Origin: Bacillota bacterium
Lineage (GTDB): Bacteria; Bacillota; Syntrophomonadia; Syntrophomonadales; Syntrophomonadaceae
NCBI GenBank assembly: GCA_023395515.1
Contig: JAEWZB010000075.1
Location: 1-49,660 of the forward strand
DNA length: 49,660 nucleotides
Reading direction: 5' to 3'
Made by a program: the position numbers and the translations under genes. Under the pieces are notes generated by a model. It worked only from the letters and a program-made list of their open reading frames with translations, did not search any database and was not told where the DNA came from. Shown here piece by piece: positions 17,895-26,226 of the stretch (the stretch's first letter is position 1; each line of letters begins with the position of its first letter).

Positions 17895-17952
17895 ACTTGA
17901 AGTAGGCGAAGAAACTAGTCTGAAAAATAAAAAGTTTTTTGGAGAAATTAGC

Positions 17953-19062
17953 ATGAAAATAGTAACCATAATCGGAGCTAGACCCCAGTTTGTGAAAGCG
18001 GCGGTAGTTTCGAGAGTGATAGCTAAATATAATTATGAATATAAGGAACAGGTTATAGATGAAGTTATAGTGCATACAGGGCAGCATTATGATGCCAATA
18101 TGTCAGATATTTTTTTTAAGGAGATGCAGATGCCTAATCCTAATTATCATTTAGGAATAGGAGGAGCCTCACATGCAATCATGACTGGCCGGATGTTAGA
18201 GAAAATCGAAGAAGTTTTGTTAAAAGAAAAGCCTGATATAGTAATGGTATATGGTGACACGAATTCTACTTTAGCAGGTGCTTTAGCGGCAGCCAAGCTG
18301 CATATTCCTGTGGCTCATGTGGAAGCGGGCTTACGTTCATTTAATATGCAGATGCCGGAAGAAGTTAATCGAATATTAACGGATAGGGTTTCAAACTGGC
18401 TGTTATGTCCGACAGAAACGGCAGTTTTAAACTTGGAGGGAGAAGGAGTTTCTAATTGGGCTAATGCTAAGGTATATAATGTAGGTGATGTAATGTACGA
18501 TGCTGCTTTATTTTACAAAGAGAAAGCAGATCCTACAGAGGAAGTTAAGAATTTAGTCAGCATATATAAGGATGATTTTTATTTAGCTACAATACATAGG
18601 GCGGAAAATACTGATGATAAGGTTAGATTAGCTAATATATTTAAAGCTTTAGATGAAGTTTCCAGTAAAGTACCGGTGATACTTCCCCTCCATCCTCGCA
18701 CTAAAAAGCTGCTTAGTGAAAATGATATTCAATTAGCCAATATTATCTGTATCAACCCAGTCGGGTATTTCGACATGATTACTTTATTAGCAGAATGTAA
18801 AGGTGTATTTACTGATAGTGGGGGGGTACAGAAGGAAGCTTATTTTTTTGGTAAGCCTTGTATTACTCTAAGGGAAGAAACTGAGTGGATGGAATTAATC
18901 GATCATGGTTTTAATAAATTAGCCGGTGCTAGCTATGAGATAATTTTAGAATTGGAAGAAAGTTTTATGCGGACAGATATTAGTGATGAAGTGAAGTTAT
19001 ATGGTGATGGTAGGGCGGGGGAAAAGATTGTTGGAATAATATCTAGTATTCATAGACACTAA
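17953..19062 (+). CDS. Non-hydrolysing UDP-N-acetylglucosamine 2-epimerase family (WbpI/WecB-like)
   Basis: The frame is open from 17818, but the family N-terminus MKIVTIIGARPQFVKAAVVS begins at the ATG at 17953, behind TTTGGAGAAATTAGC. The upstream part is in-frame read-through of the decayed gene. The 369-residue product has the family motifs VHTGQHYDANMSDIFF, VYGDTNSTLAGALAAAKL, HVEAGLRSFNMQMPEEVNR and FTDSGGVQKEAYFFGKPCITLREETEW. WecB converts UDP-GlcNAc to UDP-ManNAc, while WbpI converts UDP-GlcNAc3NAc-uronic acid to UDP-ManNAc3NAc-uronic acid. Since the locus encodes WbpA/B/E/D-like enzymes, WbpI activity is the better fit, but the two cannot be told apart by eye. Confidence 0.9.
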   Translation: MKIVTIIGARPQFVKAAVVSRVIAKYNYEYKEQVIDEVIVHTGQHYDANMSDIFFKEMQMPNPNYHLGIGGASHAIMTGRMLEKIEEVLLKEKPDIVMVYGDTNSTLAGALAAAKLHIPVAHVEAGLRSFNMQMPEEVNRILTDRVSNWLLCPTETAVLNLEGEGVSNWANAKVYNVGDVMYDAALFYKEKADPTEEVKNLVSIYKDDFYLATIHRAENTDDKVRLANIFKALDEVSSKVPVILPLHPRTKKLLSENDIQLANIICINPVGYFDMITLLAECKGVFTDSGGVQKEAYFFGKPCITLREETEWMELIDHGFNKLAGASYEIILELEESFMRTDISDEVKLYGDGRAGEKIVGIISSIHRH

Positions 19063-19175
19063 TTATTTTGAAGAGATATAATTTTCATTCAATACTTATT
19101 GGCATTTTAATGGTTGAAAAAATAGACAGGGTTTTAAAACCTATAAAGAGTATTAAAAATAGGGAGAAATTGCAA

Positions 19176-20999
19176 ATGTGTGGTATTTTAGGAGTAATAT
19201 CTAGTCAAAAAATTAATAAAAAGAACTTGCATATTTTAGCTATGTATAGTCACCGGAGAGGTTCCGATTCAAGCGGATTAGTTTACTGCAATGGCAACAA
19301 TTACAAAGTTTCACGTGCTGATTACGATATAATACAACTTTTGAAAAAGGAAAACCCTATTAATTCAAATGTAATTCTGGGGCATAGCCGTTTAGTTACT
19401 AATGGGCTTTTGGATAATCAACCAGTTGTCCGTGACGGGTTTTTAGTAATTCATAATGGGATAATTGTTAACGAACAGGAAATATGGGAATTTCTTGATT
19501 TACCACGATATTTTCAAATTGACTCCGAAGTTCTTATTGCAATAACTATGAAATATCTTGATGAAGGTGGGGAGTTGAAGGGGTTGCCCCAGCAAATTTT
19601 TTCAATGTGCCAAGGCACTGTAGCTGCGGCTCTCGCAATTCCTAAGTTAGGTAAATTGGTGTTATTCTCAAATAATGGTAGCCTCTATGTAGGTAAAAAT
19701 GCAGATGACATTTATTTTTCTTCTGAACGGTTTCCTTTGGAGCAAATCGCTTGTAAAGAGATTATACAAGTATGGCAAGAAGGTTTATTAATTGATATCC
19801 CAAAAGCAGAAACAATAAATGTTATAGACGACCAGCGAATAAAAAAAAATCTTATTACTACTTTTAAAAATATTGCTGTCGAGGAAGCGATGCTTCAGTA
19901 TCCACAGCATAATCTTAAGCGTTGTACGAAATGTATTTTGCCAGAAACTATGCCTTTTATTTCATTTGATTCAGATGGTGTCTGCAATTATTGCCATAAT
20001 TATAAATTACGTAATATCCCAAAACCTAAGGAAGAATTATTTGAGTTAGTAGAACCTTATAGACATAAAAATGAACCTGACTGCATTGTACCATTTTCAG
20101 GGGGAAGGGATAGTTCTTATGGTTTGCACCTGATTGTTAATGAATTAAAAATGAAACCTATTACATATACGTATGATTGGGGAATGGTCACTGATTTAGG
20201 GCGTAGAAATATAAGTAGAATGTGTTCAAAACTTAGTGTTGAGAATATTATTATTGCCGCGGACATCTCTAAAAAACGTAAAAATATTGCGAAAAATTTA
20301 AAAGCATGGCTTAAATCGCCACATCTTGGGATGATTAGTATTTTAACGGCCGGAGACAAACACTTTTTTCAACATGTTGAAACCGTAAAAAAAGAAACAG
20401 GTATTAATCTGAATTTATGGGGTATCAATCCACTTGAAGTAACTCATTTCAAGGCTGGGTTTTTAGGGGTGAAACCGGATTTTGAAGAAAAAAGGGTCTA
20501 TATGCCAGGCGTTTATAACCAATTGAACTATCAGTTTTTAAGATTTAAGGTAATGCTGCAAAATCCTAGTTATTTTAATAGTTCCCTTTGGGACACTATT
20601 TCTGGTGAGTATTATCGTAGTTTTGCTGAGAAAAAAGATTATTACCACATTTTTGATTACTGGCAATGGGATGAAAAAACTATTGATGAAACTTTGAATT
20701 GGTATGATTGGGAGTTGGCACCAGATACTAATACTACTTGGCGTATTGGCGATGGTACTGCGGCGTTTTATAATTATATTTATTATACTGTTGCTGGTTT
20801 TACGGAGCATGATACTTTTCGGAGTAATCAGATTCGAGAAGGGCAGATAACCCGTGAAGAAGCACTTAAGCTTGTTGAGGATGAAAATAGACCTCGTTAT
20901 CAGAATATTCGCTGGTATTTAGATGTATTGAATATGGATTTCACAGCCGTGATTAAAGTGATAAATGCTATACCGAAGCTTTATGTGATAGATGAATAA
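19176..20999 (+). CDS. N-acetyl sugar amidotransferase (WbpG/PseA-like) fused to a class II glutaminase domain
   Basis: The frame opens at 19068, but the start must be the ATG at 19176 (AGGGAG upstream): it places Cys at position 2 (MCGILGVISS), the N-terminal nucleophile of class II (Ntn) glutamine amidotransferases. Residues 1-~220 carry SHRRGSDSSGLVY, GHSRLVTNG and HNGIIVNE of that domain. From ~245 the protein reads CTKCILPETMPFISFD, CNYCHNY and PFSGGRDSSYGLHLI, the zinc-binding Cys pairs and PP-loop of WbpG/PseA-type ATP-dependent amidotransferases. It probably turns an acetamido group of the diamino-uronic acid into an acetamidino group, using ammonia channelled from its own N-terminal domain. 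In Pseudomonas WbpG relies on separate HisH/HisF partners; none are encoded here. The 607-residue length fits both domains. Confidence 0.85.
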   Translation: MCGILGVISSQKINKKNLHILAMYSHRRGSDSSGLVYCNGNNYKVSRADYDIIQLLKKENPINSNVILGHSRLVTNGLLDNQPVVRDGFLVIHNGIIVNEQEIWEFLDLPRYFQIDSEVLIAITMKYLDEGGELKGLPQQIFSMCQGTVAAALAIPKLGKLVLFSNNGSLYVGKNADDIYFSSERFPLEQIACKEIIQVWQEGLLIDIPKAETINVIDDQRIKKNLITTFKNIAVEEAMLQYPQHNLKRCTKCILPETMPFISFDSDGVCNYCHNYKLRNIPKPKEELFELVEPYRHKNEPDCIVPFSGGRDSSYGLHLIVNELKMKPITYTYDWGMVTDLGRRNISRMCSKLSVENIIIAADISKKRKNIAKNLKAWLKSPHLGMISILTAGDKHFFQHVETVKKETGINLNLWGINPLEVTHFKAGFLGVKPDFEEKRVYMPGVYNQLNYQFLRFKVMLQNPSYFNSSLWDTISGEYYRSFAEKKDYYHIFDYWQWDEKTIDETLNWYDWELAPDTNTTWRIGDGTAAFYNYIYYTVAGFTEHDTFRSNQIREGQITREEALKLVEDENRPRYQNIRWYLDVLNMDFTAVIKVINAIPKLYVIDE

Positions 21000-21054
21000 C
21001 TAAGTGAATTTACCTATTCCTTATTTTGGTTCAGAAAAATTAGGAGAAATATTA

Positions 21055-22278
21055 ATGAAAAAGAAACTAATGGTATGGTGTATTTCAAAATATGCGTCAC
21101 CCCCAAAATATGGTGTGGGAGCACGTTTATTTTATATAGCAAGTGAATTTAATAATCTTGGTCTAGAGGTTTTATTAATTAGCTCTAATGCAAATCATCT
21201 TTCTAATTACCCTAACAGTGAAAAAGTATATAATTTTGAAAAATATAATAAGTTGAATCATTTATGGATTAAAACTTATAAATATACACGAAGTGCATCT
21301 CTTAAAAGATTTATAAGCTGGATAGATTTTGAACACAAATTGTTTAAATTTAAGAATTCCAAATATAAGAAACCGGATGTGGTAATAATTTCGTCTTTAT
21401 CACTATTAACAATTTTATATGGAATTTACCTTAAGAAAATTTATGATTGTAAGTTAGTTTTTGAAATTAGGGATATTCACCCCTTGACTTTAACCGAAGA
21501 ATTCCGGGTTAGTAAATGGAATCCGATGGTAATGTTTTTAGGCCTAATTGAAAAAATAGGTTATAAAAAAGCAGATTTAGTTGTCGGAACTATGCCTAAT
21601 CTAAAAAAGCATGTACATGAGTTAGTCGGTAAAGATAAAGAAGTTTTCCATTCACCATTAGGTATACACGAAACATGGTCTAACGATATAATCGGAAGTA
21701 ATGTAGTGGATTCGTTATTTCCAACGGAAGGTCAATTTATAGTTGGATATGCAGGTAGTATGGGGATATCAAATGCGTTAGATGCATTCGTAGAAGCTAT
21801 CAAAGAACTATCGGAGATAAAAGATGTTTTCTTTGTTATGGTGGGCGATGGAGATTTAAAAGATCTTTATATTGAAAAATTATCTAGATTAAATAATATA
21901 AAAATTGGACCTAAGATAAGCCAAACAGAAATTCCGTATTTTTTAAGTAAATGTGATTTACTTTATTTGTCTACACATGAATCTAAAATTTGGGAATATG
22001 GGCAATCAATGAATAAACTAATAGATTATATGATGGCAGGTAAGCCAGTTGTAGCTTCCTATTCAGGCTATCAATCTATGTTAAATGAAGCAGATTCAGG
22101 CGTTTTTGTTCCTTCTGGAGATGTGCAGTCTATTGTAAAGGCTATTAAATTTTTTAAGGATATGAATTTGGACGAAAGACGTATCTATGGTTCTAGGGGA
22201 AAAATCTGGGTTGAAGAAAACCATAATTATAAGAACCTGGCTTTAAAATATTACAATAAGATTATGGAATTATTATAA
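21055..22278 (+). CDS. GT4-family glycosyltransferase (WbuB/WbpH-like)
   Basis: The frame is open from 21004, but TTAGGAGAAAT points to the ATG at 21055, giving MKKKLMVWCISKYASPPKYG and a 407-residue protein. PPKYGVGARLFYIASEFNNL resembles WbuB/WbpH-type enzymes that act on bacillosamine- or FucNAc-type acceptors. The donor half has VGYAGSMGISNALDAFVEAI, VGDGDLKDLYIEKLSRL and the late motif YGQSMNKLIDYMMAGKPVVAS. It follows the amidotransferase gene closely and precedes the PglC-like initiating transferase, so it may add the second sugar. The donor is not known. Confidence 0.87.
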   Translation: MKKKLMVWCISKYASPPKYGVGARLFYIASEFNNLGLEVLLISSNANHLSNYPNSEKVYNFEKYNKLNHLWIKTYKYTRSASLKRFISWIDFEHKLFKFKNSKYKKPDVVIISSLSLLTILYGIYLKKIYDCKLVFEIRDIHPLTLTEEFRVSKWNPMVMFLGLIEKIGYKKADLVVGTMPNLKKHVHELVGKDKEVFHSPLGIHETWSNDIIGSNVVDSLFPTEGQFIVGYAGSMGISNALDAFVEAIKELSEIKDVFFVMVGDGDLKDLYIEKLSRLNNIKIGPKISQTEIPYFLSKCDLLYLSTHESKIWEYGQSMNKLIDYMMAGKPVVASYSGYQSMLNEADSGVFVPSGDVQSIVKAIKFFKDMNLDERRIYGSRGKIWVEENHNYKNLALKYYNKIMELL

Positions 22279-22382
22279 AAAGGAAACAGAATAAAAGTAG
22301 CAACAAATTTAATGACACTATGTAATATACAGTGATCAAATATATTTTTGAGTGAACATCGGTGATACGAGGAGGAAAACCT

Positions 22383-23033
22383 GTGTATCTACATATAAAA
22401 AACTTTATAGATATACCATTAGCTATTTTAAGCTTAGTAATATTGGCTCCCTTACTATTATGTATAGCTTTTGCTTTACGTGTAAATATTGGCAGACCAG
22501 TTTTATTTCAGCAGGTTAGGCCTGGACTAAATGGTAAGCCGTTTAAGATGTATAAGTTTCGCACGATGACTAATGAACGGGATGCAGTTGGGAATTTATT
22601 GCCGGATGAACAGCGGTTGAACCGCTTAGGTAAGTTCTTGCGTAGTACTAGTCTAGATGAGTTACCGGAGCTTTTTAATGTTTTGAAAGGTGACATGAGC
22701 TTAGTTGGCCCACGGCCTTTGTTAGTGCAATATTTAGAGCGCTATACTCCTGAACAGGCTAGGCGTCATGATGTTAAGCCGGGTATTACCGGGTGGGCTC
22801 AAATTAATGGTAGAAATGCTTTATCGTGGGAAGAAAAGTTTGCATTAGATGTATGGTATATAGATAATCAGTCAATTTGGCTGGATATTAAGATATTATT
22901 TTTAACGGTAGTTAAAGTATTTAAACGGGAGGGTATAAATGCAACTGGTGAAGCTACTATGCCTGAATTTAGGGGATATAGTGAAATGGAAAAAGGCTTG
23001 ATACAGGTTGCAGCTAGTAAGGATGAGTTATAA
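22383..23033 (+). CDS. Initiating phosphoglycosyl transferase (PglC/WcaJ-type bacterial sugar transferase)
   Basis: The frame opens at a GTG at 22362, but GGAGG at 22371-22375 marks the GTG at 22383 as the start. The 216-residue product has one hydrophobic N-terminal segment (FIDIPLAILSLVILAPLLLCIAFALRV), expected to be a re-entrant membrane helix. It then has KPFKMYKFRTMT, the catalytic Asp-Glu pair in SLDELPELFNVLKGDMSLVGPRP and GITGWAQINGRN. The length matches the small monotopic PglC group and not the long PssY/WcaJ group. It would transfer phospho-sugar, probably phospho-diNAc-bacillosamine, to undecaprenyl phosphate. The PglD- and PglE-like genes right after it support this substrate. 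Confidence 0.9.
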   Translation: MYLHIKNFIDIPLAILSLVILAPLLLCIAFALRVNIGRPVLFQQVRPGLNGKPFKMYKFRTMTNERDAVGNLLPDEQRLNRLGKFLRSTSLDELPELFNVLKGDMSLVGPRPLLVQYLERYTPEQARRHDVKPGITGWAQINGRNALSWEEKFALDVWYIDNQSIWLDIKILFLTVVKVFKREGINATGEATMPEFRGYSEMEKGLIQVAASKDEL

Positions 23034-23034
23034 T

Positions 23035-23694
23035 ATGACGGAATCAAAACTAAAGCTATTAGTAATCATAGGTGCGGGTGGATTAGGACGGGAAGTTGCC
23101 AGTTTAGTTAATGATATAAACAAAGAGTCAATAACATGGGATTTAATAGGCTTTATTGATGATAGAAAAAAGGGGCAAACGGTAGAGGGTTATCCGATTA
23201 TTGGAAAGTTTGACGATGTATTTGAGTTAAAGCCAACACCGGCAGTGGTGATAGCTATTGCTGATTCGGCTATCAGGCTTAAGATGTTTGAACGGTTGAT
23301 GGCTAAAGGTGTAAGGGTTGTTAGTGTAGTTCATCCATCAGTTGTAATGTCAGACTATGTAGATATAGGTGAAGGTACTATTATTTGTGCAGGCTCTGTT
23401 ATCACAACTAATGTGAAACTAGGAAAAGCATGTATTATTAATCCTAATTGTTTTGTAGGGCATGATTCTGGCCTAAGTGATTTTGTCAGCTTAATGCCTG
23501 GAGCTAACATTGCAGGAGATGTTACAGTTGGAGAGGGTACATATTTAGGGTTAAACTCAACTGTTATTAATAAGGTGAAGATTGGAGCTTGGAGTACAAT
23601 TGGAGCTGGAGCAGCAGTAGTCAAAGATTTGCCAGATCATGTTACGGCGGTAGGAGTACCGGCTAAAATAATCAAAAGTACGAGTAGTTTTTAG
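23035..23694 (+). CDS. NeuD/PglD-type sugar O/N-acetyltransferase
   Basis: A 219-residue protein whose ATG lies one base after the preceding stop; open codons upstream overlap that gene and are not used. The N-terminus is a Rossmann-like sugar-nucleotide domain (KLLVIIGAGGLGREVASLVND). A left-handed beta-helix follows with DIGEGTIICAGSVITTNVKLG, the catalytic His in VGHDSGLSDF, and IGAGAAVVKDLPDHVTAVGVPAK. This two-domain layout is that of PglD, which N-acetylates UDP-4-amino-4,6-dideoxy-GlcNAc to UDP-diNAc-bacillosamine. It sits between PglC-like and PglE-like genes, which fits. NeuD-type sialic acid O-acetylation is less likely because no sialic acid genes are present. Confidence 0.88.
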   Translation: MTESKLKLLVIIGAGGLGREVASLVNDINKESITWDLIGFIDDRKKGQTVEGYPIIGKFDDVFELKPTPAVVIAIADSAIRLKMFERLMAKGVRVVSVVHPSVVMSDYVDIGEGTIICAGSVITTNVKLGKACIINPNCFVGHDSGLSDFVSLMPGANIAGDVTVGEGTYLGLNSTVINKVKIGAWSTIGAGAAVVKDLPDHVTAVGVPAKIIKSTSSF

Positions 23695-23735
23695 CAATAC
23701 TAATTATAGCAATGGAGTTATAGAGGAGCATAATT

Positions 23736-24884
23736 ATGTCAACTAAATTACGTATATTTCTTTCGCCTCCCCATATGAGCGGATATGAGGAAGAGTATGT
23801 TAATGAAACGTTTGCATCTAACTGGATTGCACCATTAGGGCCGCAGGTAGATGCTTTTGAAAAGGAGTTAGCTGAATATGTAGGGACTAGTGGAGCAGTT
23901 GCGGTTAGTTCCGGTACGGCTGCTATACATTTAGCTTTACGTTTACTAAGTGTAGGACAAGGTGATATAGTGTTTTGTTCTACACTTACTTTTATTGCTA
24001 GCGTTAATCCGGCACTGTATTTGGGGGCTGTTCCTGTATTTATAGACTCGGAGCCGGGTAGCTGGAATATGTCGCCTATAGCTTTGCAAAAAGCTTTTTT
24101 AGCGGCGGAAAAAAGCGGGCGGTTACCTAAAGCGGTGATTGTAGTTAATCTATACGGACAGAGTGCGGATATGGAGCCTATTTTAAAAATATGTAATAAT
24201 TACGGGGTGCCCGTTATAGAAGATGCGGCAGAGTCTTTAGGTGCTGTTTATAATGGTAAAATGAGTGGCGCATGGGGTAAGTTCGGCATTTTTTCGTTTA
24301 ATGGAAATAAGATAATTACTACATCGGGTGGCGGTATGCTAGTTTCCGATGATTTGGATGCTTTGGCTAAAGCCCGCTTTTGGGCAACGCAAGCTAGGGA
24401 TGCTGCTCCCTGGTATCAACATTCGGAAGTAGGATATAATTATAGGTTAAGTAATATATTAGCAGCAGTAGGGCGGGGACAATTAAAAGTCCTGGATGAG
24501 AGGGTTAAAGCCAGAAGAAATGTATTTGACAGGTATTATAAAGCTTTGGGAGATATAGATGGTATCGATTTTATGCCGGAAGCTGGTTATGGGAATTCTA
24601 ACCGTTGGCTTACGGTCTTGACGATAGATTATGAGAAGTTAGGCATTACTCCTATGGATATTATTAATGCTTTGGAAGCTGAAAATATTGAAGCCCGTCC
24701 GGTATGGAAGCCTATGCATATGCAGCCCTTGTTTGCAGGATGTGAATATTATACTCATGAAGAGATTATGAGTGTAGCAGATGATATATTTGCTTCCGGG
24801 TTATGCTTGCCCTCTGGTTCGGCTATGACAGATGAGGAGCAGGAACGGGTAATAACTGTGGTTAAAGGCAAGCTTTTAGGATAA
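23736..24884 (+). CDS. PLP sugar aminotransferase (PglE-like, DegT/DnrJ/EryC1/StrS)
   Basis: A 382-residue aminotransferase with GAGGAG before its ATG. Its N-terminus (RIFLSPPHMSGYEEEYVNETFASNWIAPLGPQVDAFE) is characteristic of the PglE/LegC branch. It has AVSSGTAAIHLALRLL for PLP phosphate, IEDAAESLGAVY and the aldimine K192 in SFNGNKIITTSGGGML. The expected reaction is transamination of UDP-4-keto-6-deoxy-GlcNAc, made by the dehydratase at 3357, to the 4-amino sugar that the PglD-like enzyme then acetylates. It differs clearly from the aminotransferase at 5313, so the two serve separate pathways. Confidence 0.9.
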   Translation: MSTKLRIFLSPPHMSGYEEEYVNETFASNWIAPLGPQVDAFEKELAEYVGTSGAVAVSSGTAAIHLALRLLSVGQGDIVFCSTLTFIASVNPALYLGAVPVFIDSEPGSWNMSPIALQKAFLAAEKSGRLPKAVIVVNLYGQSADMEPILKICNNYGVPVIEDAAESLGAVYNGKMSGAWGKFGIFSFNGNKIITTSGGGMLVSDDLDALAKARFWATQARDAAPWYQHSEVGYNYRLSNILAAVGRGQLKVLDERVKARRNVFDRYYKALGDIDGIDFMPEAGYGNSNRWLTVLTIDYEKLGITPMDIINALEAENIEARPVWKPMHMQPLFAGCEYYTHEEIMSVADDIFASGLCLPSGSAMTDEEQERVITVVKGKLLG

Positions 24885-24932
24885 TGATAAGACAGTAACT
24901 TTGCAGGCAGAACTGTTTTGGGGTAGGTGTTT

Positions 24933-25568
24933 ATGGCTAAGGTTAAAAAGTTCAAGACTTTATTTTTCGTTGTGGTACTACTAATTATATTAGCAGTATT
25001 TTGCCGTTATGCTGGAGTTGTTCTTGTCGATAATGATTCTCCTCAAGAAGCCGATTTAATAATTGTACTTATGGGAAGCGGTCCGGATCGGATTTTAGGG
25101 GCGGTGGACCTTTATGAACAGGGGTATGCGCCTCGTATTATGATAGTGGAGAATTGGCAGCCGGGTTATGAGCTGCTGGAGCCGCGGGGAGCGAAGCTAT
25201 CTCGGGATGCAGAATTGATGGCGGAGGTAGGCCGGCAGTTAGGGGTACTGGAGGAGGCTTTTATAATTTTGCCGGGTGATGCCCGTAGTACACAGGATGA
25301 AGCTACTATAATAGCTGAATATTTACGGGAGAGGCCCGGGGTGAAAAAGGTGCTGTTAGTAAGCTCGAAGTTTCATTCTGCTCGCTCGGCTAAAGTTTTT
25401 AATTGGGCATTAAAGGATTTAAGTCATGAGGTAGAGGTTATTTCTTGTCCTACCCCTTATGATGATTTTAATGCCGAAGCTTGGTGGAGTTCGCGGGAGG
25501 ATGCTAAGAGGGTAGTTATGGAATATGCGAAGCTAGTGAATTTTTATTTATTGGATAGATGGAAATAA
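24933..25568 (+). CDS. YdcF/SanA-family (DUF218) membrane protein
   Basis: A 211-residue protein. GGGGTAGG favours the ATG at 24933 over the GTG at 24927. Residues ~8-27 are one transmembrane helix (TLFFVVVLLIILAVFCRYAGVV). The outer domain has the DUF218 motifs ADLIIVLMGSGPDRILGAVDL, PGDARSTQDEATIIAEYL and VLLVSSKFHSARSAKVF. The family includes ElyC and SanA, which affect lipid carrier or envelope homeostasis. Members often close polysaccharide loci, as here. The exact reaction is not established. Confidence 0.85.
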   Translation: MAKVKKFKTLFFVVVLLIILAVFCRYAGVVLVDNDSPQEADLIIVLMGSGPDRILGAVDLYEQGYAPRIMIVENWQPGYELLEPRGAKLSRDAELMAEVGRQLGVLEEAFIILPGDARSTQDEATIIAEYLRERPGVKKVLLVSSKFHSARSAKVFNWALKDLSHEVEVISCPTPYDDFNAEAWWSSREDAKRVVMEYAKLVNFYLLDRWK

Positions 25569-25683
25569 AGTAGTGTCGCAGTCCAAGCCCATTTAATAAT
25601 TAATTTATTGCCAGAGATTTTCTCCCACTATATAATAAATACAAATTCATGGCTTAATTCCTGTATATGAAAATGAAGTTAAG

Positions 25684-26226
25684 TTGATTCAAACCCCAGT
25701 TTTTCAAAGGTTAAGATACATAAGGCAGCTAGGTAATACATATTTAGTATATCATGGAGCCGAGCATACGCGTTTTGGACATAGTATAGGAGCCATGCAT
25801 TTAATTTCGAGAGCTATTGATAGTTTAAGTAAAAAGGAGCCGTTACTAAGTTTAAAAAATAATAATCCTAAAGATTTTGCTAGAATTATTCAAACAGCAC
25901 GCTTGGCTGCGTTGCTTCATGATATTGGGCATGCGCCTTTTTCACATGTTGGAGAAAATAAAGAGTTTGGATTGTTTCCGGAATTAAAAGACTTGGATGG
26001 GGTTATTAAATGTGGTCATGAAGTATACTCACATTTAATTATTAGTGAAATGCTAGGAGTTGAAATCGAAAAACTATTTCCGGATATAAAGGTTGCAGAT
26101 ATTGTAAGCATGCTTATGGGAAGCCCTGAAAATGCTCAGCAGCATTGTGTGTGTGATTTACTTGATGGGCAGCTAGATGTAGATAAAATGGATTATTTGT
26201 TAAGAGATTCTCATTATTGTGGGTAA
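25684..26226 (+). CDS. HD-domain phosphohydrolase, N-terminal part of a frameshifted gene
   Basis: This part (180 codons) carries the HD motifs of YwfO/dGTPase-like hydrolases: VFQRLRYIRQLGNTYLVYHGAEHTRFGHS, AALLHDIGHAPFSH and LDVDKMDYLLRDSHY. In-frame codons upstream of the TTG continue the family sequence (IHGLIPVYENEVKL, from about 25642). A stop lies directly before them, so the original start and a few residues appear lost. After HYCG the frame hits TAA at 26223-26225. With one more G in the GGG run the text would continue HYCGVKYGFYDLDRLM in the next frame. The gene is therefore broken at both places, or the second break is a sequencing error. Confidence 0.75.
   Translation: MIQTPVFQRLRYIRQLGNTYLVYHGAEHTRFGHSIGAMHLISRAIDSLSKKEPLLSLKNNNPKDFARIIQTARLAALLHDIGHAPFSHVGENKEFGLFPELKDLDGVIKCGHEVYSHLIISEMLGVEIEKLFPDIKVADIVSMLMGSPENAQQHCVCDLLDGQLDVDKMDYLLRDSHYCG

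Noticed and set aside
17818..17952. N-terminal extension of the 2-epimerase from a TTG at 17818
   Set aside because: The family N-terminus and a good ribosome binding site start at 17953; the extension is read-through of the decayed upstream gene.
19068..19175. N-terminal extension of the amidotransferase from 19068
   Set aside because: Class II glutaminases need Cys directly after the initiator Met, which is met only at 19176.
17376..25568. HisH/HisF-like partners for the amidotransferase
   Set aside because: Looked for among the neighbouring genes; none has the glutaminase triad or TIM-barrel text, and the fused N-terminal domain makes them unnecessary.
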